Assembly: GCA_963526345.1 (NCBI GenBank)
Contig: CAURNJ010000002.1
Location: forward strand, 186,001 to 250,000
Direction of reading: 5' to 3'
DNA: 64,000 nt
Origin: Porphyromonas sp963526345
GTDB taxonomy: Bacteria; Bacteroidota; Bacteroidia; Bacteroidales; Porphyromonadaceae
The translations under genes and the position numbers were made by a program. Shown in pieces: positions 52,054-60,442 of the stretch (positions within the stretch are counted from its first letter, which is position 1; the number at the start of each line of letters is the position of its first letter). Below the pieces are notes generated by a model. The model saw only the letters and a list, made by a program, of their open reading frames with translations. It did not search any database and was not told the DNA's origin.

Positions 52054-52626
52054 ATGGCAGAGCGCATCATCATGGGCATCGACCCCGGCACCATCGTCAT
52101 GGGCTACGGCATCATCGAGGCACGCGGACAGGAAGCACGCCTCTTAGCCCTCGGAGTCATCAGCCTCGGCAAATACGAAGACCACTACCTGAGACTCAAG
52201 CGCATCTTCGAGCGCGTACAAGGTCTTATCGATGAGTTCCACCCCGATGAATTAGCCATTGAAGCCCCCTTCTTCGGCAAGAACGTCCAGAGCATGCTCA
52301 AGCTCGGACGTGCGCAAGGTGTCGCGATGGCGGCTGCCCTGACACGCGACATCCCCATCACCGAATACGTCCCGATGCGCATCAAGCAAGCCATCACAGG
52401 GCACGGTGCAGCCTCGAAGGAACAGGTAGCAGGCATGGTGCAGCGGTATCTGAAGATCCCTCAAGAGCAGATGCCTCGCGAGCTGGACGCCACCGATGGG
52501 CTGGCAGCCGCCCTATGTCATCACTTCCTCACCTCCTCCCCTCTGCGCTCCGCATCGGCTGGTGCGACCAAAAACTGGGCGGACTTCGTCAAGCAAAACC
52601 CCTCGCGCATCAAGGGACTCAAGTAG
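52054..52626 (+). CDS. ruvC: Crossover junction endodeoxyribonuclease RuvC
   Basis: Holliday-junction resolvase working with RuvAB. 190 residues of RNase H-like fold. Catalytic acidic residues are in IIMGIDPGTIVMGYGII (first Asp), LAIEAPFFGKNVQSMLKLGR (Glu) and LDATDGLAAALCHHF (C-terminal Asp pair). TGHGAASKEQVAGMVQRYL is the DNA-binding helix region. A clear AAGGAG lies nine bases before the ATG at 52054, unusual for a group that relies little on Shine-Dalgarno pairing. A strong terminator follows. Confidence 0.95.
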   Translation: MAERIIMGIDPGTIVMGYGIIEARGQEARLLALGVISLGKYEDHYLRLKRIFERVQGLIDEFHPDELAIEAPFFGKNVQSMLKLGRAQGVAMAAALTRDIPITEYVPMRIKQAITGHGAASKEQVAGMVQRYLKIPQEQMPRELDATDGLAAALCHHFLTSSPLRSASAGATKNWADFVKQNPSRIKGLK

Positions 52627-52668
52627 CAACCCCTACAAAGGAGCCAACCCCACTCGCACAAGAGCACC

Positions 52669-52711
52669 AAAGCGACAGCGCCAGATCGGACGATCTTGGC
52701 GCTGTCGCTTT
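52669..52711 (+). terminator. Terminator of ruvC
   Basis: Stem AAAGCGACAGCGCC-AGATC/GATCTTGGCGCTGTCGCTTT, about 19 bp with a one-base bulge, 43 bases after the ruvC stop. Confidence 0.85.
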
Positions 52712-52760
52712 AAGCAGACCTCAAGAGACCTCTACCACCTTCGATCGGCATGCACAGATG

Positions 52761-52870
52761 CAACCACTACTGAATAGCACCAGCGACCACTACTGATCAC
52801 AACGCAGAGCAGTAGTGGTCGACACCACGCAGCATTAGTGCTCCACCCTCCGACCAGTATAGGTCCCCCC
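52761..52870. repeat. Intergenic hairpin cluster, locus 6 (CCACTACTG units)
   Basis: AACCACTACTGAATAG is followed by the perfect 12-bp inverted repeat CGACCACTACTG/CAGTAGTGGTCG (52784-52795 and 52810-52821), then GCATTAGTGCTCC and GACCAGTATAGGTCC. It lies between ruvC and the fimbrillin-like gene. Confidence 0.75.
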
Positions 52871-53342
52871 ACCCTTCACCCGAGAAGCCCACTCCACCTA
52901 AGGAGCTACACAGCACCCTCCAGCGATGAAGAGCGAAGCAACCAACGCACCTTCGCAAAGTATTTCACAAACAAAGGTCTCCTAATCCGTACATACTTCT
53001 TAAACCAAAACGTAAAAACAGCGACCATATCCTCAATACACCAACGCCCAAACCATTCTTTTAGCCCACCACGTAACCTTGTAATGTAAACGGAGATTAA
53101 AGTTTTAGTAACGACACCCAAACGCTTGCTTTTTCATAAAATCTTCCTCACCTTTGTTCTACCAATTCGAAGCAATCTTATGACACCTTGAATCTAATGG
53201 CGACCTCACTAAGCCATTATCCAACTGAAGACACGCGGATTGTACGGCCTCAGCTCTCCCTCCTTCCGAGCTGAGGCCGCCATCTATCCACTCCTCCCCT
53301 CACGGCTCCATCCTTTTCGAAGCAACTGACGCTCCAAGCACA
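52871..53342. other. Gene-free stretch between ruvC and the fimbrillin-like gene
   Basis: No coding sequence I can support; a short minus-strand frame (52906-53121) is compositionally odd and matches nothing I know. A perfect 12-bp hairpin CGGCCTCAGCTC/GAGCTGAGGCCG at 53245-53279 resembles a terminator but belongs to no visible gene. Confidence 0.4.
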
Positions 53343-53385
53343 AGCCTCCCCACCTCATAGCTACGAACTACGAGATGGGGAGGCT
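53343..53385 (-). terminator. Terminator of the fimbrillin-like gene
   Basis: Stem AGCCTCCCCACCTC with GAGATGGGGAGGCT (one mismatch that becomes G-U on the minus strand), 23 bases after the stop. Confidence 0.75.
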
Positions 53386-53408
53386 ACTATTGGGAGAAAA
53401 GCGAACCG

Positions 53409-54875
53409 CTACAAATGTGCTTCTTGCGAGCGATTGATGATGGGACGCACATGCACCACGGTACGCAGGTCTTTCTCTTCCGTCAGTGGATGCATATCAT
53501 GCGCCAAGTCGGGAGGAACAGCCGCTCCAGGTCGCAAGATACGTGTCAGGTGGATGCGATATTCATTGCCTCGCACCAAACCATAGCGACCTAAGGAGGT
53601 TTTCTCGGGAGCCTCGCTATCATTGAAGTGCCGAATAGGAATGGTGTAGAAGCAGTATCCCCGATAATGGAAGCTGATCCCGTGCGACTCAAAGGGAGCA
53701 GACAGCTTCGCTTCGCTGAGCCCCGCAGCCGTGATGGCAGCACGCAAGCGAGGATCTGCAGCCTTCCCTGTCCGTATCATCTGGCGCAAGTCATGCTCGG
53801 CATAGCACTTCCCTTCGAAGCTACACCAGCCTTCATTGCCCTGCAAGCTAAGCCCCTCAGGAATATACGGGAAGCGCAGAACGACCGTAGGCACAGAGCC
53901 CACAAGGTAGGCTGTCGGTGGCACCGTCGTCTCACGAATATAGTAAGCCTGACTCGCGCGTGCAGTCACAAAGCTGGCTTCATCAGCGAGCAGTGCCGCA
54001 CGAGGAATGGTCATATCCGTCTTACCCAAGATCATCTCAGGAGTATAGTAAGACAAGCCTTCGGTGAGAGTCGTCGGAGTGCCATTGCCCCAGAGCTCAT
54101 AGAGACGACTCGAAGGGTAGCGGTCAGCAGCATTCGACCCATCGCCAGCGACCTCCTGCCCTCCCGAGCGGAGCATCCCCAAAGGGCGGAGCGGAGCGGT
54201 ATAGCGAGCCACGCCATTGACCAGATAGTCCGCTGGTGCACTTCCTCGCTGCACCCCTGTGGGCAGCTGAGGCTCACCATAGACCAAGACACGCGCCAGG
54301 GCTGGCTCTAAGGACACTTGTAGCTGTGGTGTCGTAGCTCCAAAGGCCGAAGCTGGGACGGAGATAGCCCCCTGCTCATTGAGCTGCACGACATCCAGCG
54401 TGCCCTCCGTCTCCGTAGAGAGGTCATCGACGAGGTAAGCCGTATAACCAGAAATTCCGCTCAGCGGTCGCCCAATGGCGATATGCTCGAGCAGTGGACG
54501 TGTAGCATTCGCCACGACGACAAGTTTATAAGCTCCTTCGGGCAGGGCAAGCGTCAGATCTTTGAGCTGGTCAGGAGAAGTGACCTTCACCTCACGCACC
54601 TCGGTAGAGAGCTGTCCATCCTCCGTATAGAAGGCAAAGTGAAGCGTCTTGATCCGAAGCATCGGATCCTCCGCCTCCACCGAGCGCAAGACGACCCTAC
54701 GAGGTGTGCGCACCGAGAGATGCAGGACGGAGCTGGTGGTACGAACGTGAGGTATCGGCATGCCCATATCATGGGAACGGCAGCCTATCAGCACAAGCAA
54801 AGAGCAGGCAAGAGGAAGCATCCTTCGCAGGAGAGTCCCAGCAGGATGCGTAGCAGTGCAGTTCATAATATTCAT
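53409..54875 (-). CDS. Fimbrillin-like lipoprotein (FimA/Mfa1 superfamily)
   Basis: 488 residues with lipobox LVLIGC (Cys at about residue 32). The N-terminal region (about 60-190) has the transthyretin-like pattern of fimbrial tip and shaft proteins: VRTPRRVVLRSV, IKTLHFAFYTEDGQ, LPEGAYKLVVVANAT. The C-terminal end SLGRYGLVRGNEYRIHLTRI is the hallmark of Mfa1/FimA subunits, where the final strand completes a neighbouring subunit. Arg residues in RTPRR could be gingipain-type processing sites. It may be a stand-alone major or accessory subunit; no anchor or tip genes adjoin. Which class of pilus it builds cannot be decided. Confidence 0.75.
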   Translation of the reverse strand: MNIMNCTATHPAGTLLRRMLPLACSLLVLIGCRSHDMGMPIPHVRTTSSVLHLSVRTPRRVVLRSVEAEDPMLRIKTLHFAFYTEDGQLSTEVREVKVTSPDQLKDLTLALPEGAYKLVVVANATRPLLEHIAIGRPLSGISGYTAYLVDDLSTETEGTLDVVQLNEQGAISVPASAFGATTPQLQVSLEPALARVLVYGEPQLPTGVQRGSAPADYLVNGVARYTAPLRPLGMLRSGGQEVAGDGSNAADRYPSSRLYELWGNGTPTTLTEGLSYYTPEMILGKTDMTIPRAALLADEASFVTARASQAYYIRETTVPPTAYLVGSVPTVVLRFPYIPEGLSLQGNEGWCSFEGKCYAEHDLRQMIRTGKAADPRLRAAITAAGLSEAKLSAPFESHGISFHYRGYCFYTIPIRHFNDSEAPEKTSLGRYGLVRGNEYRIHLTRILRPGAAVPPDLAHDMHPLTEEKDLRTVVHVRPIINRSQEAHL

Positions 54876-54907
54876 TTGTGTTTGGGTAAAAGGAAGGAAA
54901 ACGACAC

Positions 54908-54947
54908 AGCCCCCGAAGCAGCTCCTACGGAGTCAACTTCGGGGGCT
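54908..54947 (-). terminator. Terminator of the serC-serA-DUF1015 operon
   Basis: Perfect 11-bp stem AGCCCCCGAAG/CTTCGGGGGCT, 29 bases after the DUF1015 stop at 54977. Confidence 0.75.
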
Positions 54948-54976
54948 AGTATCAGAAAGATCAGGGAACTATTCCC

Positions 54977-56224
54977 TTAGACGAGTTCGTGGATGACAAG
55001 CCCGGAGCGGAGCTTAGGCTCAAACCACGTGGTCTTAGGAGGCATGATATTGCCCGAGTCAGCGATATCGATCAGCTGCTTCATCGAGACGGGATAGAGC
55101 GCAAGAGCGAACTTCATCTCACCGCTATCAACACGCTTCTTCAGCTCACCAAGGCCACGGATACCACCGACAAAGTCGATGCGCTTATCCGAGCGCAGGT
55201 CCTTGATGCCGAGGAGTTCGTCGAGGATGAGGTTTGACGAGATCGTCACATCCAGCACGCCGATGGGATCGTTATCATCATACGTACCAGGCTTAGCCGT
55301 GAGCGAATACCAGTGATCACCGAGGTAGAGGGAGAAGTTGTGCAGTGCCTGAGGCTTGTAGATCTCCGTACCCTTATCTTCGACGACGAAGTTCTTCTCC
55401 AGCTTGTGAAGGAGCTCTTCCTTGGTCAGCCCATTGAGATCCTTGACGACACGGTTGTAGTCAATGATGGTGAGCTGATCATCGGGGAAGCAGACCGCCA
55501 TGAAGTAGTTGTACTCTTCGTCACCCGTGTGGTTGGGGTTCTGCTTGTGCTTCTCATCACCTACGAGGGCAGCCGCAGCAGAGCGGTGGTGACCATCGGC
55601 GATGTAGAGGGCAGGCATCTCAGCGAAGAGCTCTGTGATGCGCTGGATGTCGGCAGCATCATTGATGATCCAGAAGTCGTGACCGAAGCCATCCAGAGGA
55701 GCGATGAAGCTGTATACGGGCTTGTCCTGCGTGTACTTAGCTACGATCTTATTGATCTCGTCCTTGGCGGGATAGGCGAAGAAGACGGGCTCAATGTTCG
55801 CATTGTTGACGCGTACGTGCTTCATACGGTCTTCTTCCTTGTCGCGGCGAGTGAGCTCGTGCTTCTTGATGACGCCGGTCATGTAGTCTTCGACAGCAGC
55901 ACAGACGACCAGACCATACTGCGTCTTGCCGTTCATCGTCTGAGCGTAGACGTAGTAGTTTTCCTGAGCGTCCTGTACGAGCCAGCCCTTGTCACGGAAG
56001 AGACGGAAGTTCTCAGCAGCCTTCTGATAGACCTTCTCTTCGTGCTCATCGGTGCCCACGGGGAAGTCAATCTCGGGGCGGATGATGTGATAGAGAGACA
56101 TCTCATTGCCCTCAGCTTCGGCACGAGCTTCGGCACTGTTGAGGACGTCATAAGGGCGAGAAGCGACACGCTCTACCAAGTCTTGTGGAGGGCGAATACC
56201 GCGGAAAGGTTTGATGATAGCCAT
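54977..56224 (-). CDS. DUF1015 family protein
   Basis: 415 residues. Family start MAIIKPFRGIRPPQDLVERV with SRPYDVLNSAEA. The middle has YIADGHHRSAAAALVGDEK and the C-terminal third DKRIDFVGGIRGLGELKKRV. No catalytic mechanism is established. It follows serA by 36 bases in a serC-serA-DUF1015 arrangement that is widespread in Bacteroidota, and the family is often annotated near serine metabolism, where kinase activity toward serine has been discussed for relatives; treat that as a lead. Cytoplasmic. Confidence 0.9.
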   Translation of the reverse strand: MAIIKPFRGIRPPQDLVERVASRPYDVLNSAEARAEAEGNEMSLYHIIRPEIDFPVGTDEHEEKVYQKAAENFRLFRDKGWLVQDAQENYYVYAQTMNGKTQYGLVVCAAVEDYMTGVIKKHELTRRDKEEDRMKHVRVNNANIEPVFFAYPAKDEINKIVAKYTQDKPVYSFIAPLDGFGHDFWIINDAADIQRITELFAEMPALYIADGHHRSAAAALVGDEKHKQNPNHTGDEEYNYFMAVCFPDDQLTIIDYNRVVKDLNGLTKEELLHKLEKNFVVEDKGTEIYKPQALHNFSLYLGDHWYSLTAKPGTYDDNDPIGVLDVTISSNLILDELLGIKDLRSDKRIDFVGGIRGLGELKKRVDSGEMKFALALYPVSMKQLIDIADSGNIMPPKTTWFEPKLRSGLVIHELV

Positions 56225-56260
56225 AGTAGTAAGTCGTATTTAAGGAGGAGTGGAGTCAGA

Positions 56261-57184
56261 CTACTTATTCAGACGGAAGCGTTCGTTACCTTCCTTGATG
56301 AAGCCGACGATCTGGCGAGCAGCAGCCAGGCCAGCGTTGGTGTTGGCTTCGGCCGTCTGTGCACCCATCTTCTTAGGCGTAGAGAAGTAGCGTTCGCCAG
56401 CAGCAGCTTCGAACTCTTCGTGTGCTCCGGGGCGGATATCAGCCAGGTAGCGGAGGTCTTCGCGTTCCTTGAGGAGGGCGATGAGCTCAGGTTCGTTGAT
56501 GATTTCCTTGCGAGCGGTGTTGACGAGGATTGCCTTCTTGGGGAGGAGGGATACCAGTTCGCGACCGATGGAGCCCTTCGTTTCGGGGGTAGCAGGGATG
56601 TGGAGGGAGACGATGTCACAGGTAGAGAAGAGTTCCTTCTGGCTACCGAGAGCGTGTACACCTTCCTTCTCAATGACTTCAGCTGGGGTGAAGGGGTCGT
56701 AGGCGTAGATGTCCATACCGATGCCCTTAGCGATGCGAGCCACGTTGCGTCCTGTGTTACCATAGGCCAAGAGACCGAGCTTCTTATCCTTGAGTTCCGT
56801 ACCGGAGGTACCGTTGAAGCGGTTGCGGACAGCGAAGAGGAGCATAGCGAAGACGAGTTCGCCGACAGCATTAGCATTCTGTCCAGGGGTGTTCATCACG
56901 CATACGCCGTGAGCGGTAGCGGCCTCGAGGTCTACGTTGTCGTAGCCAGCACCAGCACGGACAACGATCTTGAGCTGCTTAGCAGCGTCGAAGACTTCGG
57001 CATCTATGATATCGCTGCGGATGATGATAGCAGCTACGTCAGCGACAGCAGCGAGGAGCTCTGCCTTAGACGTGTACTTTTCGAGGAGGACTACTTCGAA
57101 GCCTGCTTCGGTGAGAATTTGCTTGATACCAGCGACTGCAGGAGCAGCGAATGGCTTTTCGGTGGCGATAAGGACCTTTGACAT
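56261..57184 (-). CDS. serA: D-3-phosphoglycerate dehydrogenase, lysine-type
   Basis: NAD-dependent oxidation of 3-phosphoglycerate, first step of serine synthesis. 307 residues, short form without ACT or regulatory domains. Motifs: VVRAGAGYDNVDLEAATAHG, Rossmann GLLAYGNTGRNVARIAKGIG (GxxGxxG form), and catalytic Arg in NTARKEIINEPEL. At the usual catalytic His position the sequence reads STPKKMGAQTAEANT, with Lys in place of His. Lys-type enzymes of this length are known as a separate PGDH class, so the change is probably functional. It lies between serC and DUF1015. Confidence 0.92.
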   Translation of the reverse strand: MSKVLIATEKPFAAPAVAGIKQILTEAGFEVVLLEKYTSKAELLAAVADVAAIIIRSDIIDAEVFDAAKQLKIVVRAGAGYDNVDLEAATAHGVCVMNTPGQNANAVGELVFAMLLFAVRNRFNGTSGTELKDKKLGLLAYGNTGRNVARIAKGIGMDIYAYDPFTPAEVIEKEGVHALGSQKELFSTCDIVSLHIPATPETKGSIGRELVSLLPKKAILVNTARKEIINEPELIALLKEREDLRYLADIRPGAHEEFEAAAGERYFSTPKKMGAQTAEANTNAGLAAARQIVGFIKEGNERFRLNK

Positions 57185-57235
57185 GATGTATAGATGTGTA
57201 TGTGTAGCGTGTGTAAGCGAGAGAGATAAGAGACA

Positions 57236-57284
57236 GCACAGACCACTCTTCGCCCACTGCGAGGAGGGTCAGGGTGGTCTGTGC
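57236..57284 (-). terminator. Intra-operon hairpin between serC and serA
   Basis: Perfect 11-bp stem GCACAGACCAC/GTGGTCTGTGC with a 27-nt loop, in the 130-base gap after serC. It could attenuate read-through into serA or protect the serC message. Confidence 0.6.
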
Positions 57285-57314
57285 CGTAGTACTTTTCTTC
57301 GAAAGAGGGGGAGC

Positions 57315-58391
57315 TTAGTGCTTGCGTTCGAATTCCTTCATCAGGTCGACGAGGAACTGGACGCTGGTCTTAGGCAGTGCGTTGTAGAGCGAAGCACGGA
57401 AGCCACCTACAGAGCGGTGCCCCTTGAAGCTGTACGCACCACGCGAAGTAGCAAATTCTAAGAATTCCTGTTCGAGCTCCTTGTACTCGTCATTGAGGAC
57501 GAAGCAGACGTTCATGATAGAGCGGTCTTCGGCGTTGACGGTACCACGGAAGAGGCGGTTGCGGTCGATTTCGTCGTAGAGAAGGGCGGACTTTTCGAGG
57601 TTCATCTGTTCGAGTACCTTGACACCACCGAGTTCCTTGTACCACTTCATCGTCTGCAGAGCTACATAGATGGGGAAGACAGGAGGCGTGTTGTACATCG
57701 AATCCTTGAAGTGGACATCGTACTTCAGCATCGTAGGGATGATGCGGTTGTCATCGATGTGGCCCACCGCGTCACGGCGTACGATGACGAAGGTAACTCC
57801 AGCAGGAGCGATGTTCTTCTGAGCACCACCATAGACGAGGTCGTACTTAGAGAAGTCTACTTCACGCGTGAAGATATCCGAAGACATATCCCCTACGAGA
57901 CGCACCTTCACGTCCGGATCGTAGCGCAGCTCGGTACCGTAGACGGTGTTGTTGGTCGTGATGTGGAGGTAGTCGATATCGGAGGGGACTTCGTCCTTGA
58001 GCCAAGGCTTTGGATACCAGATGTAGTTATCATCCTTAGAAGAGAAGGTGACGACTTCACCGAAGGCCTTAGCTTCCTTAGCAGCCTTGTTTGCCCACGT
58101 ACCTGAGTCGACATAGGCCGCCTTCTTCTTGAGGAGGTTCATAGGTACCTGAGCGAACTGCAGGCTGGCACCGCCACCGAGGAAGAGCACTTCATATCCT
58201 TCGGGGATATTGAGCAGCTCCTTCATGAGGTTGCGAGCTTCCTCCATCGTAGCGGAGAACTCTTTAGCACGGTGAGATACTTCGAGGACGGAGAGACCAG
58301 TCCCCTGATAGTTAAGGACAGCTGAGGCAGCATCTCTGATGACGCTCTCGTCGAGGATCGATGGTCCAGCCGAGAAATTGTGCTTCTTCAT
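57315..58391 (-). CDS. serC: Phosphoserine aminotransferase
   Basis: PLP enzyme making 3-phosphoserine from phosphohydroxypyruvate and glutamate. 358 residues. Features: MKKHNFSAGPSILDESVIRD, EVLFLGGGASLQFAQVPMNL, AYVDSGTWANKAAKEAKAFG, the PLP lysine in LVYGGAQKNIAPAGVT, and the substrate-binding end GHRSVGGFRASLYNALPK. First gene of the serine operon, with promoter at 58.48-58.51 kb. It also supplies pyridoxal phosphate synthesis in some bacteria. Confidence 0.96.
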   Translation of the reverse strand: MKKHNFSAGPSILDESVIRDAASAVLNYQGTGLSVLEVSHRAKEFSATMEEARNLMKELLNIPEGYEVLFLGGGASLQFAQVPMNLLKKKAAYVDSGTWANKAAKEAKAFGEVVTFSSKDDNYIWYPKPWLKDEVPSDIDYLHITTNNTVYGTELRYDPDVKVRLVGDMSSDIFTREVDFSKYDLVYGGAQKNIAPAGVTFVIVRRDAVGHIDDNRIIPTMLKYDVHFKDSMYNTPPVFPIYVALQTMKWYKELGGVKVLEQMNLEKSALLYDEIDRNRLFRGTVNAEDRSIMNVCFVLNDEYKELEQEFLEFATSRGAYSFKGHRSVGGFRASLYNALPKTSVQFLVDLMKEFERKH

Positions 58392-58479
58392 AAGAGCAGT
58401 ATTTGTTGATGAAAATTTAGAAACGCGTTATACGAGCAGTCGGAGGCTCGCATCCTGCGACCTTCGCCTCTGCTCACAG

Positions 58480-58510
58480 CAAAGGTATCAATAAATAGAC
58501 GAATAGCAAG
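58480..58510 (-). promoter_or_regulatory. Promoter of the serC-serA-DUF1015 operon
   Basis: Minus strand CTTG, 19 nt, TACCTTTG: near-consensus -33 and full -7 box. Leader of about 80 nt to the ATG at 58391. Confidence 0.65.
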
Positions 58511-58808
58511 ACCTCCGCCACCCGTTTGTTTTCACCATCGAAAACGACCGCCATAACCATCTACAAACCAGCCAAATAAAATAGTTAATGAAGCTCATTT
58601 GCGCTCCTATTTTCCGAGGATAGCATGTGTGATATTGACAGCTTCGTTCCTCTTTCTCCCCTATTACAAGGCACGAAGTACAGACAAACGACAGAGAACA
58701 CCCACCGCTCAGCCCTTCTTTTTTTCGCAAGAATATATTCCTTCGAGGCGAGCTCAGCCCTCAGCCTCTCACGCCGTGCATCGCCCGACCTATATAGCTC
58801 GTGACATA

Positions 58809-58912
58809 AAGCAATAGTGCTTTGGGAGCAAACCACTATTGGTCCACCGCCAAAGCACTATTGCTTCGCCCTCGGAGCACTATTGCTTCACTCAGAGAGC
58901 ACTACTGGTCAG
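58809..58912. repeat. Intergenic hairpin cluster, locus 7 (GCACTATTGCTT units)
   Basis: Perfect 16-bp inverted repeat AAGCAATAGTGCTTTG/CAAAGCACTATTGCTT (58809-58824 and 58851-58866), enclosing ACCACTATTGGTCC. Direct units GAGCACTATTGCTTC and GAGCACTACTGGTC follow. It ends about 15 bases from the yaaA stop codon and may terminate that gene. The rest of this 536-base gap holds only the serC promoter. Confidence 0.8.
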
Positions 58913-58927
58913 CTGGGGCAGGAGCTA

Positions 58928-59698
58928 TTAACCCAAGACAAACGTCCAGTCTCGGTCGCTCGATTCTTCGGGGGAGAAGATGAAGCCTTCGGGAGTGAGC
59001 GCACGCCACGCCTCCTCCTCTTTGAGTCGCTGGCGGATGATGGCCCCTGCCATCGCCCCACGCGCCATCTTCGTGTAGACGACAATCTGCTTGAGCTTGC
59101 CTGTGGGCTGACGCACCAGGAAGGTCGGAGTGATGACACGCACCGCACGCTCGACCTCCGCCCAATGGAAGAGCCCTCGCATCTCATCACTGGCTAAGAA
59201 GAGCAACGTCCCACCGGCACGCTGCACTTCCTCGATGAGGTAGGGCGTCAAGTGGTCTCTCCAGTAGTCAAAGAGCCGTCCATCATAGAGGTCGGGGAGC
59301 TGCACCGCCCCCTCCATACGGTCATAGCGTATCGCCGTCTGAGGCGACAGCAATCCATAGACGAAGGAGGTAATGCGCAGATGTTCGGCTGCCCACGCCC
59401 AATCCTCAGCCGTGAAGGTCGAGGCGGAGAGCTTACGAAAGACCATCCCCGTATAGCTCAGTGCGGCAGGTAGCTCCGTGACATCGGGGTCGAAAAAGGT
59501 ACGGAGGCGTGTCGTGACTTCGCCTCGTAGCTTGGGACTGAGCTGAAGCATCGTGGCTAATTCGTCCCGTTCCAAGCGCAGGACGGAGGCCATCACGGCA
59601 CGTGCTTCTTCGGCAAAGACTGGAGACGAGAGGGCTAATTCACGAGGTACCTTCGCCTTCGTGGCAAAGGTCTTGGCAGGAGAAATGAGGAGGAGCAT
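58928..59698 (-). CDS. yaaA: Peroxide stress protein YaaA family
   Basis: 256 residues from ATG 59698 (MLLLISPAKTFATKAKVPRE). It has the ISPAKT opening, the helical YTGMVFRKLSASTFTAEDWA and HLRITSFVYGLLSPQTAIRYD, and the C-terminal VYTKMARGAMAGAIIRQRLK. In E. coli YaaA lowers free iron during peroxide stress and binds DNA. A role against hydrogen peroxide fits an oral anaerobe that also carries sodB. It follows mnmD by 42 bases. Fourteen upstream in-frame codons are hydrophobic but precede the family start and are excluded. Confidence 0.93.
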   Translation of the reverse strand: MLLLISPAKTFATKAKVPRELALSSPVFAEEARAVMASVLRLERDELATMLQLSPKLRGEVTTRLRTFFDPDVTELPAALSYTGMVFRKLSASTFTAEDWAWAAEHLRITSFVYGLLSPQTAIRYDRMEGAVQLPDLYDGRLFDYWRDHLTPYLIEEVQRAGGTLLFLASDEMRGLFHWAEVERAVRVITPTFLVRQPTGKLKQIVVYTKMARGAMAGAIIRQRLKEEEAWRALTPEGFIFSPEESSDRDWTFVLG

Positions 59699-59740
59699 AG
59701 AGAAAGGGAGGAAGAGAAAAACGGTTAGACGGAAAACCAA

Positions 59741-60442
59741 TCACCGCACAGCAGGGACGTGCGCACGTAGCACTTCGCGCTTGCCGGGAGGGCCAGGTAG
59801 TCGCTCAACAAGAAAACCCGCACGCTGCAGGCGACGGCGCACCTCGCCCTTGGCGCAATAGGTCGTGAGGACGGCCTCGGGGAGGGAAGATGCAAAGAGA
59901 CGGGCAAAGAGCTCCTCCGTCCACAACTCGGGCTGACTATCGGGGGAGAAGGCATCGTAATAGATGACGGACAAGCCCTCGGGGAAGGAGCATTCGGTGA
60001 GGTCACCACGGAGCTTCTCGAGGGTGAAGAAGGGGCTGAGCTGCACGGCCTCACCCCACGGAGCCGCGTGCAGAGCGTGTAGCACTTCTGCCGAATCCAA
60101 AGGACCTGTCACCCCTTCGTAGTGCAAAGCCTCGTAGACATCGGGCTCGATGGGGAACTTCTCTATGGAGTAATAATGTATCGGGATGCGCTCAGCCTCC
60201 GCCATCTGGTAGGTCAAGAGGGCATTGAGCCCCGTGCCGAAGCCCACTTCAAAGAGGCGAAGGGGGGTATCCGCACCACACAGAGCGTGTAGACGCTCCG
60301 CCAGAGCCATGCCTATATATATGTGTAGGCTCTCCTGCACCGCACCGTGCGTCGAGTGATAGTGCTCGCCGAAGGAAGGGGCGAAGAGCGTCAAGCTACC
60401 GTCTTCGGTCAGCTCTATATGGGGCGAAGAAGGGAGATTCAT
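59741..60442 (-). CDS. mnmD: tRNA (5-methylaminomethyl-2-thiouridine)-methyltransferase MnmD
   Basis: Stand-alone methyltransferase domain (233 residues) corresponding to the N-terminal half of MnmC. SAM site RLFEVGFGTGLNALLTYQMA, downstream YDAFSPDSQPELWTEELFAR with the DAFSP motif, and TTYCAKGEVRRRLQRAGFLV. It completes the last step of mnm5s2U34 formation. No oxidase half is present; bacteria with only MnmD use other routes. It overlaps the TrmH-family gene by four bases (ATGA), so translation is coupled. Confidence 0.92.
   Translation of the reverse strand: MNLPSSPHIELTEDGSLTLFAPSFGEHYHSTHGAVQESLHIYIGMALAERLHALCGADTPLRLFEVGFGTGLNALLTYQMAEAERIPIHYYSIEKFPIEPDVYEALHYEGVTGPLDSAEVLHALHAAPWGEAVQLSPFFTLEKLRGDLTECSFPEGLSVIYYDAFSPDSQPELWTEELFARLFASSLPEAVLTTYCAKGEVRRRLQRAGFLVERLPGPPGKREVLRAHVPAVR

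Noticed and set aside
52906..53121. 71-codon minus-strand frame between ruvC and the fimbrillin-like gene
   Set aside because: Rich in Trp/Phe/Arg with no motif, no promoter box and no match I know; not supportable.
55313..57181. Plus-strand frame of 622 codons opposite serA and DUF1015
   Set aside because: Same shadow effect over two clear enzymes; no start context, signal or family.
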